A DNA stretch of 11,188 bases from CAYMWF01 sp964394085 [NCBI: uncultured Gemmatimonadota bacterium] (GTDB lineage: Bacteria; GCA-2686955; CAYMWF01), in contig CAYMWF010000062.1 in the NCBI GenBank assembly GCA_964394085.1, positions 16,844 through 28,031 of the forward strand, in the 5' to 3' direction. The translations under genes were made by a program, and so were the position numbers. Shown here in pieces: positions 5,905 through 11,188 of this stretch (position 1 is the first letter of the stretch; each line of letters begins with the position of its first letter). The notes under the pieces were generated by a model. That model searched no databases. It was not told the DNA's origin and saw only the letters and a program-made list of their open reading frames with translations.

Positions 5905-8073
5905 TTACATGCAGCTGCACTCCTCGAAAGTGGTCAGCTGCTCGCAGGCGATGAAATAGCGGGAGAAGTCATAGGTGACGCGGCCCGACCTGTCCCGGTC
6001 CCAGCCGTACATGAGCACCGCGGCGGCGCGGCCCGCGTCGACGGGAATCGTTATCCGGAACTCGATGCGGCTGTCGATTCCGAACTCCCCGGCCGTGAGG
6101 TGGTGCTGCTCCACCGGGTACCGCACGAAAAACCCGCTGTCTTCCATTAAACCCTCGGGGATACCGCATTCTTCGGGGGGGAAAGGGTAGAGGTAGACGA
6201 CTTCGTCGTTGCCGGAGCCCCAGGGGTCCTCGATCACCGCGCCGTCGACGGCGACGGGCTGTCCCTTAGAATTGGTGGCCGCGTACGTCCACGCGAACCC
6301 ACCGTAATAATTCCCCTCGGGGCCGTACGGTCCTTCTCTCAGCAGGCCCTCGTTCCCCATTCTCGTAAAAGGAAACTCCATCGACCATTCGGGACCCTCG
6401 ATACCCTTTGCGATGCTGAAGTTGCGATCGGTCGAACGAGCCACGAAGTAGCGGGCGCCCTCCACGGGATGGCCGTCGGGCGACGTGATCGCGCCGGTCA
6501 CCGTCACCGCCGTCGGCGCGAGGGGATCGTCGTATTCCCATTCGATGGATACATCCACGGGCTCGCGGCCGTTGATGAGGCGTTCGAGGAGCAGGTTCCA
6601 TCCACCGTAAGGCCTGAAATACGGTTCGCCGGGACCGGGATCGTACACCCCGCCGTGATCGTGGTTGACGGCGATGAGCTGCCGGTGCCAGATGCTGCTG
6701 AAAGCCTCGGTATTCCACCAGAAATCGTGCGTGGATCCGAGGGGATAGTGCAGATCGTGGGTGCTCCACTTCCATATCACCGACGGCGTCTCGCCGCCCC
6801 GATCGCTGTACTGCGGAATTATCTTGTACAGGCTCCAGCAGTCGATGTATGCTTCGCCGATCACCGTCTCCCGAAGGTACGGCAGGGCGCACACGCTGGC
6901 GCCCGGCATGTAGATCCAGTCTTCCTCGTACCCGCAACGCCCCCAGTCCTTGTTGATGCGCTCGTAGTAGCCATCGATACCGACCTGGTCGATGATGTCG
7001 CCGCCGCTCACGGTGACCGCATGGATCCTGTCGTCCACGTCGAGGGCGAGGGCGGCCGCTAAACCGTCCTTCGAACCTCCTCCGGTGATGATCCTGGATG
7101 CCACGTGTCCCGGTGCCCCGGGAAATCCTGCATCGACCGCGAGTTTTTCGAGCATCCGCCGGGCAAAAGTTATGCTGCCCGCATATGCCTGAATGTAAGG
7201 GTACATTCCGAAGCAGGAATTCACGAACTGCTCGAGCTCATCGGTCAGGGGCACCCCGTAGTACCCGACGGCGGCGACAAACGCCGACGTGAGCCTCAGG
7301 AGCGTGTTTCCGGTGACGTACCCCAGGGGATCCTCCTCCGAGGGGTCGCAGTAATCGGGATCCGCGCAGGTGAGGAGCTGGAAGGTGAGAACATCCGTTA
7401 CGTGGACCGCGGGCACCCCGTAATAGGTCGCCATCCCCCGCAACCGCCTGCCGAGCGGTTCAACTTTCCGCGGGTTCTTCTCGCCATGCTGCGTGACGCC
7501 TACGATGGCGAATCCTGCTCGCTCCGACATCCAGTCGAAGGTTGCCGGATCACCCGGTACGATGACCTCGAAATCGTGCACCATCGAAACCGGGATGACC
7601 TCGTCGAGCAGCGCCTGCAGGTCTCCCTCGATTCCGGGCTCCGGCGCCGTTTCGATGTGTGGGAATTCCTGCCCGATGAACGAAACCATCGCCTGGCAGG
7701 TGGGCATCACCATCACGCCGCTCTCGAAGGAGCCCTTTATGACCCGGACTCCGCTCGAATCGGGTGGAACCGGCTCCAGGCAGGGATCCTCGAAGGTGCA
7801 ATCCTGGAATGTTATGTTCAGGTCCTGGAGCTGGAGCTCCTTTATTTCATCGATCGTCCGAAGATATACCGCGAGCCCGGGATCGATGACTCCGTCTCCG
7901 AGAGTCGGATCGTTGAAGAGCCTGCTGGGGCCGAAATCAGATCTCCGGTCGGCGCTGTGGTTGCACCGTGTTGCCGTATCCGGGGGAGGAGGGTCAAAGG
8001 AACCGCCGCCCGCTTCAGAGGTGTGGGCTCCTAGGGCTGCCAGGCAGCATACAAGCAGGACAGGAAAAACCAT
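5905..8073 (-). CDS. Secreted alpha/beta-hydrolase-like protein (PhoPQ-activated PqaA-like)
   Basis: The start ATG 8073 follows GGAGGGTGAT and opens a Sec signal peptide (MVFPVLLVCCLAALGAHTSEA), giving 722 aa. A longer TTG start at 8178 would put 35 poorly conserved-looking residues before the signal and is rejected. The core hydrolase region (~115-480) carries GGGSKDG at 331-337 with S334 as nucleophile. The later SVIWKWSTHD and AVNHDHGG segments offer D440 and H471/H473 as the other triad members. The G-G-S-K-x-G elbow and the spacing recall PqaA-type proteins (PhoPQ-activated pathogenicity-related, pfam10142). A beta-rich C-terminal part (~505-722) includes an Ig- or carboxypeptidase-regulatory-like stretch. 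Many cysteines (such as DCTFEDPC, CADPDYC) suggest disulfides outside the cytoplasm. The substrate is unknown. It is downstream of the cytochrome operon on the same strand, but a 270-bp gap makes co-transcription unlikely. Confidence 0.8.
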   Translation of the reverse strand: MVFPVLLVCCLAALGAHTSEAGGGSFDPPPPDTATRCNHSADRRSDFGPSRLFNDPTLGDGVIDPGLAVYLRTIDEIKELQLQDLNITFQDCTFEDPCLEPVPPDSSGVRVIKGSFESGVMVMPTCQAMVSFIGQEFPHIETAPEPGIEGDLQALLDEVIPVSMVHDFEVIVPGDPATFDWMSERAGFAIVGVTQHGEKNPRKVEPLGRRLRGMATYYGVPAVHVTDVLTFQLLTCADPDYCDPSEEDPLGYVTGNTLLRLTSAFVAAVGYYGVPLTDELEQFVNSCFGMYPYIQAYAGSITFARRMLEKLAVDAGFPGAPGHVASRIITGGGSKDGLAAALALDVDDRIHAVTVSGGDIIDQVGIDGYYERINKDWGRCGYEEDWIYMPGASVCALPYLRETVIGEAYIDCWSLYKIIPQYSDRGGETPSVIWKWSTHDLHYPLGSTHDFWWNTEAFSSIWHRQLIAVNHDHGGVYDPGPGEPYFRPYGGWNLLLERLINGREPVDVSIEWEYDDPLAPTAVTVTGAITSPDGHPVEGARYFVARSTDRNFSIAKGIEGPEWSMEFPFTRMGNEGLLREGPYGPEGNYYGGFAWTYAATNSKGQPVAVDGAVIEDPWGSGNDEVVYLYPFPPEECGIPEGLMEDSGFFVRYPVEQHHLTAGEFGIDSRIEFRITIPVDAGRAAAVLMYGWDRDRSGRVTYDFSRYFIACEQLTTFEECSCM

Positions 8074-8149
8074 ATCACCCTCCTCGAGCACACCCTGGAC
8101 ATCACCCAGAGATTCGATGCATTCAATTGTTCCAGTCTCCTTTTGTAAA

Positions 8150-8178
8150 ACTCTAGCTGAGAGAATGAGACGATGCAA
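8150..8178 (-). promoter_or_regulatory. Possible promoter of the secreted hydrolase gene
   Basis: On the minus strand TTGCAT (8178-8173) is followed after 17 bp by TAGAGT (8155-8150), a modest match to sigma70 hexamers about 75 bp before the ATG at 8073. The competing upstream TTG start codon would lie inside this -35 element. An AAAGGAG sequence a little downstream has no start codon at a fitting distance in this frame. Confidence 0.3.
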
Positions 8179-8224
8179 CTTTTTTTTAGAGCCCGGGACT
8201 CGGACTCCGGGATGCGTTTTTACC

Positions 8225-8334
8225 GGGACAAGCCATTGTCCCCGCGGACGCTTGCGATGCGGGAGGGTAGCTTTACCGCGGCGGAACGGGGATGGACTCC
8301 CGGGAATCCGCCGCGGTTGGAGCCCGGTCCGGGC
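8225..8334. repeat. Cluster of GC-rich inverted repeats between cytochrome and hydrolase genes
   Basis: There are three perfect dyads in 110 bp. GGGACA/TGTCCC is at 8225-8230 and 8237-8242. ACCGCGGCGGA/TCCGCCGCGGT is at 8275-8285 and 8307-8317, with an 11-bp stem and 21-base loop. GCCCGG-T-CCGGGC is at 8322-8334. They lie just past the cytochrome stop codon (8344) and would fold in its transcript, so they may end or protect the mRNA. None is followed by a U-run on the minus strand, so a standard intrinsic terminator is not shown. Confidence 0.5.
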
Positions 8335-8343
8335 CCGGCGGAA

Positions 8344-9228
8344 TCAGATGTGGCACTTTCCGCAGGCGGCCGCGGCTTCGGATTCGGGATGGCACATTAT
8401 GCACTGATCAAGGTGTCTTTCCGCCTCGCGCGAGTGCTCGCCGTAATTCCAGTTGGGGAGCTGGTGCGACAGCGGTTTCACGCCGTGGGCGGAGTGGCAT
8501 TCGGAGCAGAAAGCTTGACTGCGGTGGCAGGAGTTGCAGTCCGTCGCCTGCATCCTTGCGTCGGGGCCGTGGCTGAAGCGATACGAGAGCGCATGCGGAC
8601 TGCCGTCGGTCAGGTTATCGCCTCCGTGGCATTTTTTGCATGAAATGCGCTCTCTGTGACAGATATCGCAGGACTCGGGGGCGAGGGCGGCACTCCGGGG
8701 ATGGGTGTGCCGCCAGTCCGGGACGTGATCGGAGGGGCGGAGATTCTCTTTCTCAGTGTGACACGCACGGCACGCGACCGCGAGTCCTTTTGAGACGTGG
8801 CATTCGAAACATTGCTTCATTTCGGGGAGGAAATCCTCCGCGGCTGAACCGGAGCCTTCGACCCCGGCGTGGCAGGCTGCGCAGCTGACGGCCTTCGCGG
8901 CATGCTTCCCATGGGAGAAGATTCCGGCGGATTCAACGGCGGGGTAACCGCCCGGGCTGTCGCCGGCTCCGTGGCAGGTTCCGCAGGAGGATTCGTCTTC
9001 GACGTCGTGGCAATCGGCGCAGGTCTCCTTGGGGGGAAGGAGATTGTCGGATACGGTATCGCTTTCTGCCGCTTTCGGATGGCAATCGGCGCAGGATATT
9101 TCCGCAACCTCGACATGCAGGCTGTGGGAAAAGATCAATCCATCATTTCCTGATCCTCCCTGCGACGCCGGAACGAGCAGCAGGAGAGCGGCGATTACAG
9201 CCGGCTTTACGATAAATGGTCGTCTCAT
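8344..9228 (-). CDS. Periplasmic dodecaheme cytochrome c
   Basis: The start ATG 9228 follows GGGAGGAAGA. The 294-aa product has a Sec signal peptide (RRPFIVKPAVIAALLLLVPA) and twelve CxxCH heme c sites at residues 46-50, 70-74, 82-86, 116-120, 140-144, 153-157, 187-191, 197-201, 231-235, 241-245, 276-280 and 289-293. FSHxxH segments at 33-38 and 104-109 supply likely distal histidines, as in class III-type multiheme cytochromes. One heme per ~24 residues is the density expected for an electron wire such as MtrA (10 hemes) or ExtA-like proteins of Geobacter. The gene begins 16 bp after the stop of the beta-barrel gene, so the two should be co-transcribed. The inferred role is to carry electrons through or up to the barrel. 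No lipobox is present, so a soluble or barrel-embedded periplasmic location is most likely. Partners on the cell surface are not in the window. Confidence 0.92.
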   Translation of the reverse strand: MRRPFIVKPAVIAALLLLVPASQGGSGNDGLIFSHSLHVEVAEISCADCHPKAAESDTVSDNLLPPKETCADCHDVEDESSCGTCHGAGDSPGGYPAVESAGIFSHGKHAAKAVSCAACHAGVEGSGSAAEDFLPEMKQCFECHVSKGLAVACRACHTEKENLRPSDHVPDWRHTHPRSAALAPESCDICHRERISCKKCHGGDNLTDGSPHALSYRFSHGPDARMQATDCNSCHRSQAFCSECHSAHGVKPLSHQLPNWNYGEHSREAERHLDQCIMCHPESEAAAACGKCHI

Positions 9229-9244
9229 TCTTCCTCCCCGGGGG

Positions 9245-10477
9245 TCAGGGTCCGCCGGTTCCGTAGGAGCCTCTCAACCGGTATCTTCCGCCCAGCAGGA
9301 TCCGGATATCGGATTCGTTCCCGCTGTTTTTCCTGAACTGCGCCTCGGAAAATAAACTGAACGCGTCGCCCGGGTCGAAAACCGCCCTCAGGTAGGAGCC
9401 GTACGCGGGGCGATCATACATGTCGTAGACTTTGTAGCGGGAGAGATCGGCTCCGGCGGCCACCCGGAAAAATCCCGATATATCCTTGCGAAAAGACCCG
9501 AACACGCCGTTTTTCGACTGATCGCCGTCACCGGAAAAGCGGTATCCGATGGTCGCCGTGTTCCACGCGGTAAGGTGGGCGCTGACGCTGTTTTCCTCGA
9601 AATCGCGGGAAACCCAGTAGGTTCCGGCGGAGAGCCATCCGAACACCGGTTCGCCGGTGGAGAGGCTTATTCTCACCTGGGAGCAGGGCTCCAGCAGATC
9701 CGCGAAGTAGGAATACCAGGATGATTTCGGAATCCAGTAGGATTCCCGCCTGAAATACTCGGCGCTCATCGAGACGTGCGTCAAGGCGAGGGAAAGCCTG
9801 GCGTGAGACTTTTCCATCCGGCGGCGGCTGAGTCCATAGTCGAAGCCGCAGTCCGCGCTGATCGATTGCCCTCCGGTCCACCAGAGAAGCAGCCCGGCGA
9901 CATCGGGCGGGCTGTCCTGCCGTTCGAGCCCGAAGCGGGCGCTGAGCAGGATGTCGAGCGAATCGAAAAAACCGGCGTCCACGGCAACACCGACCTCAAA
10001 GCCGTCCTCTCCGTCGAGAGGCGCGACGTCGAGGTGATTCCCCGCCTCTTCCCCGGCGAAGACGGTCACCCTCGGACCGGCGGGGCGGCGGAACAGGTCG
10101 AGATCCAGGAATACGCCGTCCCGGTATCCCTGGATGACTCCCCTGTAGAGGAATTTTCTGCCGGCCGCGATCCTGGTCCCGCAGCACCCCGGTTCCCACT
10201 CCAGGAGCGCCGAATAAAGTCTGAAATCGGTATCCGGGCCCTGGTAGAGCGGCGCTTTCAGCCGTCCGCTCAGGTTGAAGGAGACGCCCGAACCGTCATT
10301 GATCCTGAAGAGGAGGTCGGAGTAGATATCGGTTCCGGTTCCCTCGTCGCCCGAGCCGGAAACGAGACCCGTGAAACCGGCGCTCCCGTAATAGTATCCG
10401 GCGGCCGCGACCGAAGCGGGAAGCAGGACGGCCGCCAGGCCAATGCACAGAATGAAGAAAAAACCTTTACGGATCAA
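9245..10477 (-). CDS. Outer-membrane beta-barrel protein, candidate porin of a porin-cytochrome conduit
   Basis: The chosen start is TTG 10477, preceded by AAAGGGGT and beginning the signal peptide (MIRKGFFFILCIGLAAVLLP, cleavage near VAAA/GYY), for 410 aa. A longer frame from TTG 10657 is rejected because that codon is the -35 box of the promoter. The mature part shows repeated alternating hydrophobic strands with aromatic ends and Gly/Asp-rich turns throughout, such as DLLFRINDGSGVSFNLSGRL and AHLTAWNTATIGYRF, typical of barrels with roughly 16-20 strands. No specific family motif was recognised. The tail GRYRLRGSYGTGGP lacks a terminal Phe but places an aromatic residue near the end. Sitting directly before a 12-heme cytochrome, it parallels the MtrAB/PioAB, Omb/Oma and ExtAB arrangements, where a barrel sheathes a heme wire. 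The functional link is inferred from gene order; it might instead be an unrelated porin. Confidence 0.8.
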   Translation of the reverse strand: MIRKGFFFILCIGLAAVLLPASVAAAGYYYGSAGFTGLVSGSGDEGTGTDIYSDLLFRINDGSGVSFNLSGRLKAPLYQGPDTDFRLYSALLEWEPGCCGTRIAAGRKFLYRGVIQGYRDGVFLDLDLFRRPAGPRVTVFAGEEAGNHLDVAPLDGEDGFEVGVAVDAGFFDSLDILLSARFGLERQDSPPDVAGLLLWWTGGQSISADCGFDYGLSRRRMEKSHARLSLALTHVSMSAEYFRRESYWIPKSSWYSYFADLLEPCSQVRISLSTGEPVFGWLSAGTYWVSRDFEENSVSAHLTAWNTATIGYRFSGDGDQSKNGVFGSFRKDISGFFRVAAGADLSRYKVYDMYDRPAYGSYLRAVFDPGDAFSLFSEAQFRKNSGNESDIRILLGGRYRLRGSYGTGGP

Positions 10478-10629
10478 TGTCGACCCCTTTGCGGGCGGAG
10501 GTATCGGCGGCGGCGGATCAGGTTTTCGGCGGATGAGCTCGCTCCCATCGCCGGCGCAGGAAGAGCTTTGACTGCGGCGCGGCCTGTGCGTGGACAGCGT
10601 CGACCTTTCCGCGAGATCATGATCGATCA

Positions 10630-10657
10630 AATATATTGGCAGGTTCCCGGTTGTCAA
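10630..10657 (-). promoter_or_regulatory. Sigma70-type promoter for the barrel-cytochrome operon
   Basis: Minus strand: TTGACA (10657-10652, perfect -35), 16-bp spacer, then TATATT (10635-10630, five of six). Transcription would begin near 10623, leaving a leader of ~145 nt before the TTG start at 10477. The match is strong, and it shows that the coding frame extending up to 10657 is not the real N-terminus. Confidence 0.72.
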
Positions 10658-10662
10658 TTACA

Positions 10663-10677
10663 TTTAACCGCGTTAAA
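10663..10677. promoter_or_regulatory. Perfect dyad TTTAAC-CGC-GTTAAA, candidate operator
   Basis: This inverted repeat of two 6-bp arms sits 5 bp upstream of the leftward -35 box and ~50 bp upstream of the rightward one. Its position between two divergent promoters fits a dimeric regulator controlling one or both. Which protein binds is not indicated by the sequence. Confidence 0.5.
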
Positions 10678-10726
10678 AGACGTGTCCGATACAGCTCTTA
10701 AAATAAACCTCGAAACGGAAAACAGA

Positions 10727-10754
10727 TTGACAATCCGCGGTAGTACGCTATTAT
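10727..10754 (+). promoter_or_regulatory. Sigma70-type promoter for the rightward secreted-protein gene
   Basis: TTGACA (10727-10732, perfect -35), 16-bp spacer, TATTAT (10749-10754, five of six). The start point would be near 10761, giving a long leader of ~230 nt before ATG 10994. Confidence 0.7.
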
Positions 10755-10805
10755 TCTTTTGTATACAAAGTTTTAGCGAGAGAAGCAGGCGAAAGGGTTC
10801 TGCCG

Positions 10806-10997
10806 ATGGGGCGTCGAACACAACGTTTCAATTTGCCGTTTCTCTCATTTTTTTTATCCCTGGTTTTCCAAAGAGATCCCGTTCACCTTGAAGCTGATAC
10901 AGCATCGGAATACCCCGTGAGTCGCCGCCCGGAAGGTTCTTTCGACCCCACCGGAACCGGCTCTCAATCTCCACTATTCAGGGGAGGTTCCCGATGA
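10806..10997 (+). CDS. Possible 63-aa leader ORF overlapping the next gene by ATGA
   Basis: ATG 10806 follows AAAGGG at 8 bp and reads 63 codons to TGA 10995-10997. That stop overlaps the ATG of the next gene (10994) in the ATGA arrangement of translationally coupled genes. The product starts MGRRTQRFNLPFLSFFLS, basic then hydrophobic, followed by a polar tail with no recognised domain. The frame lies inside the transcribed leader. It could be a short membrane or leader peptide, or simply a chance frame in the long 5' UTR, because the downstream gene already has its own strong Shine-Dalgarno. Confidence 0.25.
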   Translation: MGRRTQRFNLPFLSFFLSLVFQRDPVHLEADTASEYPVSRRPEGSFDPTGTGSQSPLFRGGSR

Positions 10998-11188
10998 AAA
11001 GAACGATACCGCTTTTACTGGGTTTAATCCTGCTGCTCTCCGCCGCCGCCTTCGCCGGCGAACCCGCAGCCACCCGGATTTTCCCCACGTGGGGAAAAAT
11101 CGACGCGGAAACCATCCAATCCATAATCGAACAGCTCCCGCCCGGAGTCGAATACATCCTCATCCATGCCGGTTCCGAAGAAGAAGAC
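10994..11188 (+). CDS. Secreted protein of unknown function, 3' partial
   Basis: A strong GGGGAGG site six bases upstream sets the start at ATG 10994. The frame is open to the right edge (65 codons seen). Residues 1-21 (MKRTIPLLLGLILLLSAAAFA) form a clear Sec signal peptide with cleavage at AFA/GEP. The visible mature part continues TRIFPTWGKIDAETIQSIIE and later an EYILIHAG strand, with an acidic end at the edge. No family was recognised from this fragment. It is driven by its own promoter, back to back with the barrel-cytochrome operon, so it may belong to the same envelope or respiratory function. That link is inference only. Confidence 0.8.
   Translation, partial: MKRTIPLLLGLILLLSAAAFAGEPAATRIFPTWGKIDAETIQSIIEQLPPGVEYILIHAGSEEED
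11079..11098. repeat. 20-bp perfect palindrome inside the partial secreted-protein gene
   Basis: TTTTCCCCAC is followed immediately by its reverse complement GTGGGGAAAA, centred on CACGTG, about 85 bp into the coding sequence (codons for Phe-Pro-Thr-Trp-Gly-Lys). It could be a protein-binding site or an mRNA hairpin. No function is shown. Confidence 0.75.

Larger units (their letters stand above)
10478..10993. other. 516-bp divergent intergenic region with two leaders
   Basis: The centre (about 10620-10780) is AT-rich and holds two outward-facing sigma70-type promoters and a perfect dyad, listed separately. The leader toward the barrel gene is ~145 nt and GC-rich; the leader toward the right-hand gene is ~230 nt. 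Neither leader matched a riboswitch that I could defend. The right leader contains a possible 63-codon frame, also listed separately. Confidence 0.6.

Noticed and set aside
8181-8225. Hairpin CCCGG/CCGGG followed by TTTTT on the plus strand, terminator-like
   Set aside because: No plus-strand gene ends here; the flanking genes are both on the minus strand and the stem is only 5 bp with a 10-base loop.
7105-8407. Two plus-strand frames of over 300 codons opposite the secreted hydrolase
   Set aside because: They are antisense to a protein with a signal peptide and hydrolase motifs; the products are Arg/Gly/Pro-rich shadows.
10490-10600. Fragments resembling a GEMM (c-di-GMP/cGAMP) riboswitch in the barrel-gene leader on the minus strand (CACGCACAGG, CAAAGC, GATGG)
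   Set aside because: The order is suggestive, and such riboswitches do control cytochrome genes in Geobacter. But the conserved GGGCAAACC and the second-stem core are missing and the helices do not pair as required. A covariance-model search would decide.
9776-10891. 371-codon plus-strand frame across the barrel gene and the divergent promoters
   Set aside because: It runs through both promoters and antisense to the barrel gene, and has no motifs.
1-11188. CRISPR arrays, tRNA or rRNA genes, insertion-sequence ends
   Set aside because: No regularly spaced repeats, tRNA-like cloverleaf, rRNA core sequence, transposase or integrase motif was seen on either strand.

Overview
The window looks like chromosomal DNA from a high-GC, Gram-negative, respiring bacterium. 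It has an outer-membrane barrel, Sec-type signal peptides, a dodecaheme c-type cytochrome and a PAS-type sensor kinase with an H-box style that I associate with Deltaproteobacteria (Desulfuromonadota) and some uncultivated FCB-like phyla. The exact lineage cannot be fixed from this sequence. Strong Shine-Dalgarno sequences and some TTG starts are used.

Layout. (1) Bases 3-1370 (+): a stand-alone FMN/3Fe-4S glutamate-synthase-type domain, entering from the left edge through a tandem 15-bp repeat. (2) 1432-1724 (-): a decayed Phd-type antitoxin/PIN toxin module. A one-base frameshift splits the antitoxin, and a deletion has fused its tail to the last residues of the toxin. (3) 1834-4425 (+): an unrecognised 863-residue, mostly helical protein whose first ~95 residues resemble the RelE/ParE toxin fold. 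Regions 2 and 3 are visibly richer in A+T and look like acquired accessory DNA. (4) 4662-5807 (+): a soluble orphan sensor histidine kinase with a four-cysteine motif in its PAS-like domain and an altered G1 box. (5) 5905-8073 (-): a large secreted alpha/beta-hydrolase-like protein resembling the PhoPQ-activated PqaA group. (6) 8344-10477 (-): a two-gene operon encoding an outer-membrane beta-barrel followed 16 bp later by a 12-heme cytochrome c, a candidate porin-cytochrome conduit for electron transfer across the outer membrane. (7) 10478-10993: a divergent control region with two near-consensus sigma70 promoters facing away from each other and a perfect dyad between them. (8) 10994-11188 (+): the start of a secreted protein, cut by the right edge.

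How it fits together. The best-supported functional unit is the barrel plus cytochrome operon with its own promoter, sharing a regulatory region with the divergent secreted-protein gene. The sensor kinase may sense redox or metal state through its cysteines, but it has no response regulator in view. The 863-residue protein is the least explained gene. Its toxin-fold-like N-terminus, next to the remains of a real toxin-antitoxin operon, makes it the main candidate for something undescribed.
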